From the NCBI GenBank assembly GCA_018241525.1, contig JAFEDR010000009.1:1116001-1180000 (forward strand): a DNA stretch of 64,000 bases, read 5' to 3'. The notes under the pieces were generated by a model. It was not told where the DNA came from, ran no database searches, and saw only the letters and a program-made list of their open reading frames with translations. The position numbers were made by a program, and so were the translations under genes. How positions within the stretch are numbered: position 1 is the stretch's first letter; every line of letters starts with the position of its first letter. Of the stretch, positions 17,332 to 24,882 are shown one piece after another. This DNA comes from Pseudomonadota bacterium. GTDB taxonomy: Bacteria > Pseudomonadota > Gammaproteobacteria > Steroidobacterales > Steroidobacteraceae.

Positions 17332-19876
17332 CCAGGCTGAGCCCTACGCTGCGCGGCTGCAGGATCACGTTCGTCGACGGCGCACCGTCGCCGCCCGGCG
17401 GTATCACGAAGAGGTACGCGTAGCGGTTGGTCGCGTTGCGCACGTAGAGGCGCGCCGACCAGGCCTCGCGCAGGACGCCGGCGGACAGGTCGAGCGTCGC
17501 GTACGACGACAGCGGGTAGTTGCCGCTGACGCCGGGGTCGCTCGGGAACGCGGTGTTGCGCGCGCCCTCGAAGCGCGCCGCGGCATTCAGGAGTCCCCGC
17601 AGGCCGGCCGCGAGCGGGAACTCGTAGTCGACCGTCAGCGAGCCGGCGAGCTTCGGCGTGCTCGGCAGCGGGTCGCCGGCGAGGCCGCCGAGCGCCGGCG
17701 CGTCGACCGTCAGGTAGGCGTTCGTGTAGGTGGCGTTGAGGCCGAGCGTGAGGCCGTGCAGCGGCGTGTAGCGCGTGGCGAGCTCCGCGCCCTTGCTGAC
17801 CGCCGCGCCCGCGTTCGACAGGTAGGTCAGGTAGAGCGGCGTGACGCCCGTCACCTGCGTGTTGCGCCAGTCGATGTAGAAGACGGTCAGGTTGAGCAGC
17901 AGCCGCCGCTCGAGCCACTCGGACTTGAAGCCGACCTCGTAGTTCGTGGTCGTGTCCGGGCCGAAGGTCGGCGGCGCGTCCGGCGCGATCTTGTTGGCGC
18001 CGCCCGGACGGTAGCCGGTCGCGACGCGCGCGTAGAGCATCTGGTCGGGCGTCAGGTGGTAGCTCGAGCTCACCGACCAGGTCGTCTTGTTCTGCGTGAC
18101 GTCCGGGAACGGCGTGACCTCGGCGGTGTCCTGCGTCGTGCCGAACAGCGACCCGTAGGCGGACTCGCGCACGCTCTGCTGGTTGCGGCTGACGCGGAGG
18201 CCCGCGCTCAGGTCCCAGGCCGGCGTCAGGCGGTAGGTTGCGTTGCCGAACACCGCCGCCTCGCGGAAGTGGCTCGGCTCGTCGGTGACGATCAGCGGAT
18301 CGAGCGCCGGGTCCGGCTGGTTGGTGGCGGGCACCAGCGCGCGGCCGGTCTGGCCGGCGGTCGCGTCCTCGCGGGTATAGAACGCGCCGGCGACCCACTC
18401 GAGCGACTGCTGCGCGGGCGAGGCGAGCCGCAGCTCCTGCGTGTACTTCTTCACGTCGCTGCGGGTCGTGAACGCCGCGTAGTCGCCGAAGAAGGGATAG
18501 AAGATGCTGCTGCCGTCGGCCTCGCTCAGGCTCGCCATCCGCGAGTAGCTCGACACCGAGGTCAGCGAGCCCCAGCCGAGGTCGTAGCGCAGGCGTGCCA
18601 TGTAGAGCTGCGTCGTCACGTTGTTGCTGTCGGGCTCGACGTCGGTGTTGTCGTAGCGCCCGAGCGGCGGCTGCCCCGGGGCGGAGCCGACCGAGACCGC
18701 GCCGGTGCCGTTGAACGGCGAGCGGTTGTAGAGCGCGCTCAGCTCGAGCGACAGCCGCGCGGTCGGCGCCCACAGCAGCGCCGCCCGTGCCGCGTCCTGG
18801 ATGCCGCTGTTGAACGAGCGCTTCCCGGTCGCGACGTCGTCGAGGTAGCCCGGCGTGTAGCCGTGCGAGACGCTGAGGCTCAGGCCGAGCTGGTCCGCGA
18901 CCAGCGGCAGGCTGGCGCTCGCGCGCGCGCCGTAGCCGGCCCGGGTCGCGTTCGTCATCGTCGCGAGGTCGAGCCCGACCCGGAACTGCGCCTCGCGCAG
19001 GTCGGGCTCGCGCGTCACGTACTTCAGGATGCCGCCGAGCGCGCTCGCGCCGTAGAGCGTGCCCTGCGGGCCCTCCAGCACCTCGATCCGCTCGACGTCG
19101 TAGGGCAGCACGTCGATGCCCGAGGATCCGCCGCCGGCGTAGATCGAGCTCGAGCCGACCGGCACGTCGTCGACGTAGGTCGCGACCGTCTGGTTGGCGG
19201 CGGTGGATCCGGTGGTCACGCCGCGCAGCGCGAGGTTGACCTGGCCCGGCTGGCCCAGGAAGCTGATGACCTGCAGGCTCGGGATGTAGGCGGCGTAGTC
19301 GGCGAGCGAGGTCGCGTGGATCGACTCGAGCGCGCCGCCGCTGACCGCCGTCACGGCAACCGGCACGTCCTGCAGGCGCTCGGCGCGCTTTTGGGCGGTG
19401 ACGACGACTTCCTCGAGTGCCGCGGCCTCCCGCGGCGCACCGGCGGTACCGGCGGCTACGGCCGCAGCGCCGCCAGCAGACGTTTCAGCCACGCGAAAGA
19501 GGCCGGGATCGCCGGCTTCCCCCTCCTGGCGCGTGGCCGGCGCGGCGGCGGCGTCCCGGCTGACGATCGCCACCGACCGGCCCTCGACGTACTTGGGCAC
19601 GAGGCCGGTGCCGGCCAGCAGCGCCTGGAACGCCGCGTCGGTCGTGAGCTCGCCCGTGACCGGGTTCAGCTGCTTGCCGTCGAGCGCCTGCGCGGCGGCG
19701 ACGATCTGCAGCCGTGACTGCTGCCCGAAGGCCTGGATCGCGAGGGCCGGGCTCGTGGCCGGCACGTTGAAGGCGTGCGTCTCCTGCGCGTAGGCCGGCA
19801 GCGCCAGCGCCAGCTGCAGCCCCAGCAACAGGGCAATCACCCCACATCCCCGCTCGATGCGATCGTTGGTATCCAT
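17318..19876 (-). CDS. TonB-dependent outer-membrane receptor with STN signalling domain
   Basis: An 852-residue outer-membrane protein. A signal peptide (residues 1-30) is followed by a secretin/TonB short N-terminal domain (about 35-105: FNVPATSPALAIQAFGQQS, then LTTDAAFQALLAGTGL), a linker, the TonB box EVVVTAQKR, a plug domain (DVPVAVTAVSGG, YVDDVPVG, VERIEVLEGPQGTLYGASALGG) and a 22-strand barrel ending in a C-terminal Phe (LSLDVRF). The STN domain, plus the FecR and sigma genes upstream, marks it as a transducing receptor that reports ligand binding to its own regulators. The ligand might be a siderophore or another large molecule; the barrel type (TAQKR box) is common in receptors for non-iron substrates too. 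Confidence 0.95.
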   Translation of the reverse strand: MDTNDRIERGCGVIALLLGLQLALALPAYAQETHAFNVPATSPALAIQAFGQQSRLQIVAAAQALDGKQLNPVTGELTTDAAFQALLAGTGLVPKYVEGRSVAIVSRDAAAAPATRQEGEAGDPGLFRVAETSAGGAAAVAAGTAGAPREAAALEEVVVTAQKRAERLQDVPVAVTAVSGGALESIHATSLADYAAYIPSLQVISFLGQPGQVNLALRGVTTGSTAANQTVATYVDDVPVGSSSIYAGGGSSGIDVLPYDVERIEVLEGPQGTLYGASALGGILKYVTREPDLREAQFRVGLDLATMTNATRAGYGARASASLPLVADQLGLSLSVSHGYTPGYLDDVATGKRSFNSGIQDAARAALLWAPTARLSLELSALYNRSPFNGTGAVSVGSAPGQPPLGRYDNTDVEPDSNNVTTQLYMARLRYDLGWGSLTSVSSYSRMASLSEADGSSIFYPFFGDYAAFTTRSDVKKYTQELRLASPAQQSLEWVAGAFYTREDATAGQTGRALVPATNQPDPALDPLIVTDEPSHFREAAVFGNATYRLTPAWDLSAGLRVSRNQQSVRESAYGSLFGTTQDTAEVTPFPDVTQNKTTWSVSSSYHLTPDQMLYARVATGYRPGGANKIAPDAPPTFGPDTTTNYEVGFKSEWLERRLLLNLTVFYIDWRNTQVTGVTPLYLTYLSNAGAAVSKGAELATRYTPLHGLTLGLNATYTNAYLTVDAPALGGLAGDPLPSTPKLAGSLTVDYEFPLAAGLRGLLNAAARFEGARNTAFPSDPGVSGNYPLSSYATLDLSAGVLREAWSARLYVRNATNRYAYLFVIPPGGDGAPSTNVILQPRSVGLSLDVRF

Positions 19877-19975
19877 GGCTCCCCTTCCGGCGTCGCGTGC
19901 GCCTGGAAGAGAGAGACGGATGGGCCGCCAAAGTCCGCACCCTGCGCCATCGCCACGCGCCGGGCCGGCCGCCGG

Positions 19976-20932
19976 TCAGCGGCCGGCGGGCGGGACCAGC
20001 CGGATGACGTCGCCGTCCAGCCGGGTCTCGGCACCGAGCGCTGCCGCGGTCGCCTGCGCGAAGGCGTCGGCGTCGCCGGCGCGGAAGATGCCGATGACCG
20101 GCCGGGCGGCGAGCCCGGGGTCGGCGACCTCGATCTGGCGGTGGCTGTAGCGATTGACCTCGCGCACCGCCTCGGCGAGCGACTCGCCGGAGAACGACAG
20201 CACCCCGTCGCGCCACGAGAGCTGCCGGCTCGCCTCGTCGGCTTCCTCGGTCCGTACCGTGACCTCGCGGTGCGCGCGGATCTCCGCCCGCTGGTGGGCG
20301 GCGACGCGGCGCGGCGCCTGCTCGGGGCGAGTCACCTCGACGACGCCCTCGGTGACCGTGACCGTGACCGCGTCGGTCAGCGCGCGGACCACGAAGGCCG
20401 TGCCGACCGCGCGCACGGCGACCCCGCCGGTCGAGACGATGAACGGCCGCGCCGGATCCTTCGCCACCTCGAAGAGCCCCTCGCCGCGCACGAGCGTCAA
20501 GCGGCGTGCGTCCTGCCCATAGCGCACGCGTGCGGCGGAGTTGCTGTTGAGCGTGATCGCCGAGCCGTCCTCGAGCGCGATGCGCCGGACCTCGCCGACG
20601 CCCGTCTCGTAGCCCGTGCCCCGCAGCTCGAGCGCGCGGTAGCCGAGCGCGAGCACGGCGACGGCCGCGAGCGCCGCCGCGGCCGCGCGCAGTGCAGAAA
20701 TTCCGCGGCCGCGCGCCGTGGGCGCATGGACGGGCGGCGCGGGGCCCGACGCGGCCGGCTGCGCGGCGCCGACCGCTGCCCAGACCGCCCGCGCGCGGAC
20801 GAGCGCGCCGCGATGCCCGGGCGCGCTCGCGAGCCAGGCCTCGAGCGCCCGCTGTTCCTCGGCCGAGAGCGGTTCGCCATCGAGGCGCACCGCCCACTCG
20901 GCGGCCTCATCGTTGGTCGATTGCGCGTTCAT
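19976..20932 (-). CDS. FecR-family anti-sigma/signal transducer
   Basis: A 318-residue inner-membrane protein. The cytoplasmic N-terminus (AAEWAVRLDGEPLSAEEQRALEAWL) is the FecR N-domain that holds the sigma factor. One membrane helix follows (about 77-95). The periplasmic part has the FecR core GVGEVRRIALEDGSAITLNSNSAARVRYG and an STN-like C-terminal region (VLSFSGESLAEAVREVNRYS, IGIFRAGDADAFAQATAAALG). It receives the signal from the STN domain of the receptor encoded just downstream. ATG 20932 is preferred, overlapping the sigma gene by 26 bases; a longer frame upstream is the sigma gene read out of frame. Confidence 0.93.
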   Translation of the reverse strand: MNAQSTNDEAAEWAVRLDGEPLSAEEQRALEAWLASAPGHRGALVRARAVWAAVGAAQPAASGPAPPVHAPTARGRGISALRAAAAALAAVAVLALGYRALELRGTGYETGVGEVRRIALEDGSAITLNSNSAARVRYGQDARRLTLVRGEGLFEVAKDPARPFIVSTGGVAVRAVGTAFVVRALTDAVTVTVTEGVVEVTRPEQAPRRVAAHQRAEIRAHREVTVRTEEADEASRQLSWRDGVLSFSGESLAEAVREVNRYSHRQIEVADPGLAARPVIGIFRAGDADAFAQATAAALGAETRLDGDVIRLVPPAGR

Positions 20933-21479
20933 GGACGGATCCCGCTTCCTCGTTCGTGACCGGCCCGGGCTCGCCGAGCGCCGCGAGCAGCCTCGCGAGC
21001 GCCCGTGCCAGCAGCTTCTCGACGGCGCTCTCCGTGACCCCGAGACGGCCGGCCACCTCGCGCACCGTGAGCCCCTCGAACTTGCGCAGCTCGAAGGCCC
21101 GGCGCGACTGCGGCGGCAGGCCCTCGAGGACCTGGCGCACGAGCTCGAGCTCCGCGCCGGCGACGGCCTCGCGTTCCGGCCCGGGCTCCTCACTGATGAT
21201 GTTTAGGGACTCGATTTCCCCCATGCGGACCATCGGCACGATCTTGGCGCGCCGCGCCTGCTCCGCCACGAGGTTGCGGATGATCGTCATGAAGTAGCCG
21301 CGCGGGTTCGCGATCGTGTCGAGATCGAGGACCCAGAGGCGCGCATAGGCCTCCTGCACGATGTCGTCGGCGTCGCTGACCGCGAACGTGCGCACGTGGC
21401 GGTGCAGCCACCCCCGTGCGCGCCGTTCGAAGGGCACGATGTGCCGGACGAGCCAGTCGAGGCGCTGACGGTCGCTCAA
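20907..21479 (-). CDS. ECF RNA polymerase sigma factor, FecI type
   Basis: A 190-residue sigma factor with region 2 (ADDIVQEAYARLWVLD, then YFMTIIRNLVAEQARR) and region 4 (LEGLPPQSRRAFELRKFEGLTVREVAGRLGVTESAVEKLLARALARL, where the last part is the helix-turn-helix). It lacks regions 1 and 3, as is usual for ECF factors. With FecR and a transducing TonB receptor directly downstream it should be the cell-surface-signalling sigma factor that turns on this uptake locus. The start at 21479 gives the standard length. The gene is the promoter-proximal member of the leftward block. Confidence 0.93.
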   Translation of the reverse strand: MSDRQRLDWLVRHIVPFERRARGWLHRHVRTFAVSDADDIVQEAYARLWVLDLDTIANPRGYFMTIIRNLVAEQARRAKIVPMVRMGEIESLNIISEEPGPEREAVAGAELELVRQVLEGLPPQSRRAFELRKFEGLTVREVAGRLGVTESAVEKLLARALARLLAALGEPGPVTNEEAGSVHERAIDQR

Positions 21480-21569
21480 CGGTGCCCCAGGTCGGGAAGC
21501 CTCCCCGGGACGGGCCGGGGTCCGGTCGGCAAGGGTACACCGCCGCCGGACAGCCGGCGGCCGGGGTGC

Positions 21570-23669
21570 TCAGGGGCCCGCGAACGAGGCCTCGATGAAG
21601 CGGACGATGCGGCGGCGCGCGTCGAGACCGTGCCACGGCTCGGTCGTCGGCATGCCATGCAGCGCCTGCGACAGCTGCCCGTGCCCGTCGCGCGGGTACT
21701 GGGCGAGCTCGACGTGCACGCCGACCTGGCGCAGTGCCCGGTACATCTCGAGGCTCTGCCCGAGGGGGTCGGTGACGTCGGCCTCGCCCTGCAGCAGCAG
21801 GAAGCGGCTCCGGGCCCGCGCCACCCCGGCGAGCGGGCTCTGGCGCCAGGCGGCCTCGACGTTCTCCCAGGGCTTGCCGTAGAACCAGCGGTCGTACCAG
21901 GACTCGTCCTCGGTGCCGTACTCGCTCTGCTGGTCGATGACCGGCGCGCCGCTGATCACGGCCTTGAAGCGGTCGGTCTTGCCCTCGACGAACCCCGCCA
22001 TCTCGCCGCCGTAGCTGTAGCCCATCAGCGCGAGGCGTGCCGGATCGACCGGGAAGCGCGCGACCACGGCGTCGGTGCCCGCCATGATGTCGCGGTAGTC
22101 GCCTCCGCCGAGGTCGTTCTTGTTCGCCGCGACGAAGCCGGCGCCGTAGCCGGTGCTGCCGCGCGGGTTCGGCCGCAGCACCGCGAACCCCTGCCCCAGC
22201 AGGAAAGGGACCAGCGGGTCGAAGCGCTGCGTCCAGGCGCCCGTCGGGCCGCCATGCACGTCGACGATCAGCGGCAGCCGCGCACCCGCGGCATGCGGCG
22301 GCAGGAAGAGGAGTCCCTCGATCGTGAGCCGATCGCTGTGCCACTCGATCACCTGCGCCCCGACGTCCGGCCACGGGCGCGGCGTCATCGCGGGCAGTGC
22401 GAGGCGAGCGGCCGTCGCGCCGGGTCGGGTACCGAGGTAGAGCGTGCGCGGTTGCGCGGGACCCTCGCCGATCCAGACGCAGGCGCTCGCCGCCCGGTCG
22501 CAGTCGAGCGCACTGATCACCGGCGTCTCGCCCGCCACCGGCTCGAACGCGCCCTGCCGCAGGCGCGCGTAGGCGGACCGCGTGCCGGCCTGCAGGCCCA
22601 CCCACGTCTCGTCCGCGAGCGCGAGGAGCTCGCCGTCGAGCGCGCCCGCGAGATGCGCGGGACCGGACAGGTTCCGGACCTGGCCGGTGGACACGTCGAG
22701 CGCGTAGAGATCGGCATAGCCCGGCGGCGCATCGCGGCTCGCTTGCGCGAGGAAGTAGACCTCCCGGTCATCCGCGCTCCAGCGCGCCGGGCCGATCGTG
22801 CGTGGCACCTGCGGCCACTCGAGCGGCGCGGCGGGGTGGTCCACGGCGACTCGCCAGGCACGGGCGCTCGGCCCGAGGTCGTCTTGGTGATTCGGCCCCG
22901 CCGAGACGACCAGCAGTTGCGAGCCGTCGTGCGCCCAGGCGACGTGGCGCACGTCCGCCGGCACGGCCACCGGCGTCAGCGCCGATGTCGCGGGATCGAG
23001 CAGATAGAGCCTGACGCCGTGCGGATCGTGATCGACCAGCACCACGTCGGCCTTGGCATCCTTCTGTTTCTTCTCGCCGGGCGTTTCCGGATCGCGCGCG
23101 AGCAGCGCGACGTGCTTCGCGTCGGGGGCCACCTCGAAGTCCTCGACCTCGAGGGGCACCGGCTCCGGATGGTCCTCCGACTGAGCCTCCTTGCGCGGCG
23201 GCAACGCGTCGGCGTCCCGCGAGGCGTCGACCGTGGGCGTGATCTTGAGCTCGATCGCCCGGGCCTCGCCGCCTGCCATCGGCAGGCGGAAGAGCTGCGT
23301 GCGCTCGGCGCGCTTCGCGAGGAACAGCACCGCGTCCGATCCGAGCCAACGGCCGTGACGCTCGCCGGCCTTGTCGCTCTCGGGCGAGAACGTCAGTTGG
23401 CGCGCCTCGCTGCCGGATGCGCCGGCGAGCCACAGGTGCGTCCGGCCGCCCTCGGCGGTGCTGTCGGCGACCTGGACGAGCACGCGCGCGCCGTCCGGCG
23501 CGAGCCGCGGATCGGCGAGCGAACGCACGTGCCGCAAGTCCTCGTTCGTCGGGAACCCGGAGGAGCTTTCGAGCAGCTGCGGGTCTGATGCAGCCACTGC
23601 CGGCGGCGACCCGGCCACCGCCGCGCACCAGATGAAAGGAGCAATCGCGCGCAGGAGCGGTGCTGACAT
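21570..23669 (-). CDS. exported S9-family prolyl oligopeptidase/acylaminoacyl-peptidase
   Basis: A 699-residue serine peptidase with a signal peptide (residues 1-27). The N-terminal two thirds carries propeller-like repeats (RLAPDGARVLVQVA, FEVAPDAKHVALLARD, RWSADDREVYFLAQ). The C-terminal alpha/beta hydrolase domain has GGPTGAWTQRFDPLVPFLLGQGFAV, the nucleophile Ser in MGYSYGGEMAG, Asp in LLLQGEADVTDP and His in RDGHGQLS. It would cleave short peptides in the periplasm. It is read leftward and ends about 90 bases before the ECF sigma gene start, so it may be upstream in the same transcript, although no functional link is clear. Confidence 0.92.
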   Translation of the reverse strand: MSAPLLRAIAPFIWCAAVAGSPPAVAASDPQLLESSSGFPTNEDLRHVRSLADPRLAPDGARVLVQVADSTAEGGRTHLWLAGASGSEARQLTFSPESDKAGERHGRWLGSDAVLFLAKRAERTQLFRLPMAGGEARAIELKITPTVDASRDADALPPRKEAQSEDHPEPVPLEVEDFEVAPDAKHVALLARDPETPGEKKQKDAKADVVLVDHDPHGVRLYLLDPATSALTPVAVPADVRHVAWAHDGSQLLVVSAGPNHQDDLGPSARAWRVAVDHPAAPLEWPQVPRTIGPARWSADDREVYFLAQASRDAPPGYADLYALDVSTGQVRNLSGPAHLAGALDGELLALADETWVGLQAGTRSAYARLRQGAFEPVAGETPVISALDCDRAASACVWIGEGPAQPRTLYLGTRPGATAARLALPAMTPRPWPDVGAQVIEWHSDRLTIEGLLFLPPHAAGARLPLIVDVHGGPTGAWTQRFDPLVPFLLGQGFAVLRPNPRGSTGYGAGFVAANKNDLGGGDYRDIMAGTDAVVARFPVDPARLALMGYSYGGEMAGFVEGKTDRFKAVISGAPVIDQQSEYGTEDESWYDRWFYGKPWENVEAAWRQSPLAGVARARSRFLLLQGEADVTDPLGQSLEMYRALRQVGVHVELAQYPRDGHGQLSQALHGMPTTEPWHGLDARRRIVRFIEASFAGP

Positions 23670-24117
23670 GACGTGCCTTGCAGGATGGGCCAGGTTCCGG
23701 GCGTGCCCGCGTGAGTCGCGGGACCGCGTCGCGTCCGCACGCGTGCATCGCGACGGGTCCCGGATCCTAACGGCTCTCCGGGCACGCGGTCACCCGGCGC
23801 TCGTTGCATCGCATCATTCGGCCCTCGCGCCAGCTCACGCGACCCACTCCTATGCTCTGTCCGGGACAAGTGTGAATGTGGCCGCGCGCGGTTCGCGTCG
23901 CTTGCGCCGCCAGGGCGTCACGTTCCGGACGCGAACCCGTCCCGCGCACGGCCGCGATCCTGATCCAAGGACGAATCCGCTGCCAAAGAGCGGCCGCGTG
24001 GCTAGCGCTGCCGACGCGCCGGCAACCGCGGATCCCATCGCGGAACGACTAGAATCCCACGGCAGCGCCTCGGCCCGCCCTGCTTCGGCCGGTGCCGCGC
24101 GAGCCCTGGAGTGGCGA
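23670..24117. other. 448-base divergent intergenic region
   Basis: This lies between the leftward S9 peptidase and the rightward REC-HPt gene. It contains the large nested palindrome listed separately, a TAGAAT (24050-24055, five of six to the -10 consensus) about 60 bases before the REC-HPt start, and no believable coding frame. Confidence 0.45.
23720..23761. repeat. 42-base nested inverted repeat upstream of S9 peptidase
   Basis: The outer arms GGGACCGCGTCGCG and CGCGACGGGTCCC pair with one bulged base, and the 15-base loop itself contains the perfect palindrome GCACGCGTGC (23737-23746). It ends about 50 bases before the peptidase start on the minus strand, so it could be an operator or a stable 5'-leader hairpin. 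Confidence 0.5.
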
Positions 24118-24882
24118 GTGAAACGGACCGCACCCGCGCGCATCCTCTACGTCGACGACGATGCCGACGTCCTCGAGGTCGTTTCGGCGACGCTGACACT
24201 GACGGCGAGCGTGCAGCTGCGCTGCGTCGACTCGGGCGAGAGCGCGCTCGCCGCGATGCGCGCGGAGTTGCCGGATCTTGTGCTGCTCGACGTGATGATG
24301 CCCGGGCTCGACGGTCCGGGGACCTTCCAGCGCGCGCGCCAGGAGTTCGGCGAGCAGGTGCCGCCCGTGATCTTCTTCACCGCCCGCGCGATGCCGCACG
24401 AGCTCGAGGAATACCGCCGGCTCGGCGTGCTCGGCATCATCGCCAAGCCCTTCGACCCGGTGCGCCTCTGGCAGCAGATCGTCGACACCTGGCAGGGCTC
24501 GCCGGCGTCGGCGCCGGCGAGCCCGGCCCGCGTCCCGCCGCCACCGACGCCGCGGCCGCAGCTCTTCCTGCGGCGCGCGCGCGAAGCCGGCGAGGCCCTG
24601 CGCGCGCTCGTCGCCGCGATCTCCGAAGGCGACGCCGTCGCGCTCGACCTCGCCCGCCGCGAGGCCCACGGGATCCGCGGTGCCGGCGGGATCTTCGGCT
24701 TCCCGGGCCTGACCGCGCAGGCGGGCGAGATCGAGAACCTGCTGGTCGGCATCGAGACGCGTCGCGGCGAAGGGGTCGCGCCGAGCGGCGGGCAGCTCGC
24801 CGAGCTCGTCGCGGCGATCGACCGCTTCCGCGACGGCGTCGCCGCGGCGGCGCACGCCGGCGACGCGGCGGCGCCGGCCTAG
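24118..24882 (+). CDS. response regulator with C-terminal HPt domain (REC-HPt)
   Basis: A 254-residue two-domain phosphorelay protein. The receiver (about residues 8-125) has the acidic pair Asp13-Asp14, phosphoacceptor Asp58 (VLLDVMMPG), Thr in FFTARA and Lys in IIAKPFDP. A Pro/Ala linker leads to an HPt-like helical bundle (about 165-250) with His184 in REAHGIRGAGGIFGF, the expected His-x-x-(K/R)-G-x-G pattern. There is no DNA-binding or enzymatic output, so it would pass phosphate between partners. GTG 24118 is chosen from GGAG six bases upstream. Its TAG stop shares the palindrome CTAG with the stop of the convergent hybrid kinase. Confidence 0.87.
   Translation: MKRTAPARILYVDDDADVLEVVSATLTLTASVQLRCVDSGESALAAMRAELPDLVLLDVMMPGLDGPGTFQRARQEFGEQVPPVIFFTARAMPHELEEYRRLGVLGIIAKPFDPVRLWQQIVDTWQGSPASAPASPARVPPPPTPRPQLFLRRAREAGEALRALVAAISEGDAVALDLARREAHGIRGAGGIFGFPGLTAQAGEIENLLVGIETRRGEGVAPSGGQLAELVAAIDRFRDGVAAAAHAGDAAAPA

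Noticed and set aside
17234..19717. 827-codon open frame on the plus strand opposite the TonB receptor
   Set aside because: It is Arg/Ala/Val-rich with no domain motif and lies antisense to a clear receptor gene; high GC makes such frames common.
21396..23588. 730-codon open frame opposite the S9 peptidase
   Set aside because: It has shadow composition (long Arg-Gly-Ala runs), no fold signature, and the opposite strand has a complete catalytic triad gene.
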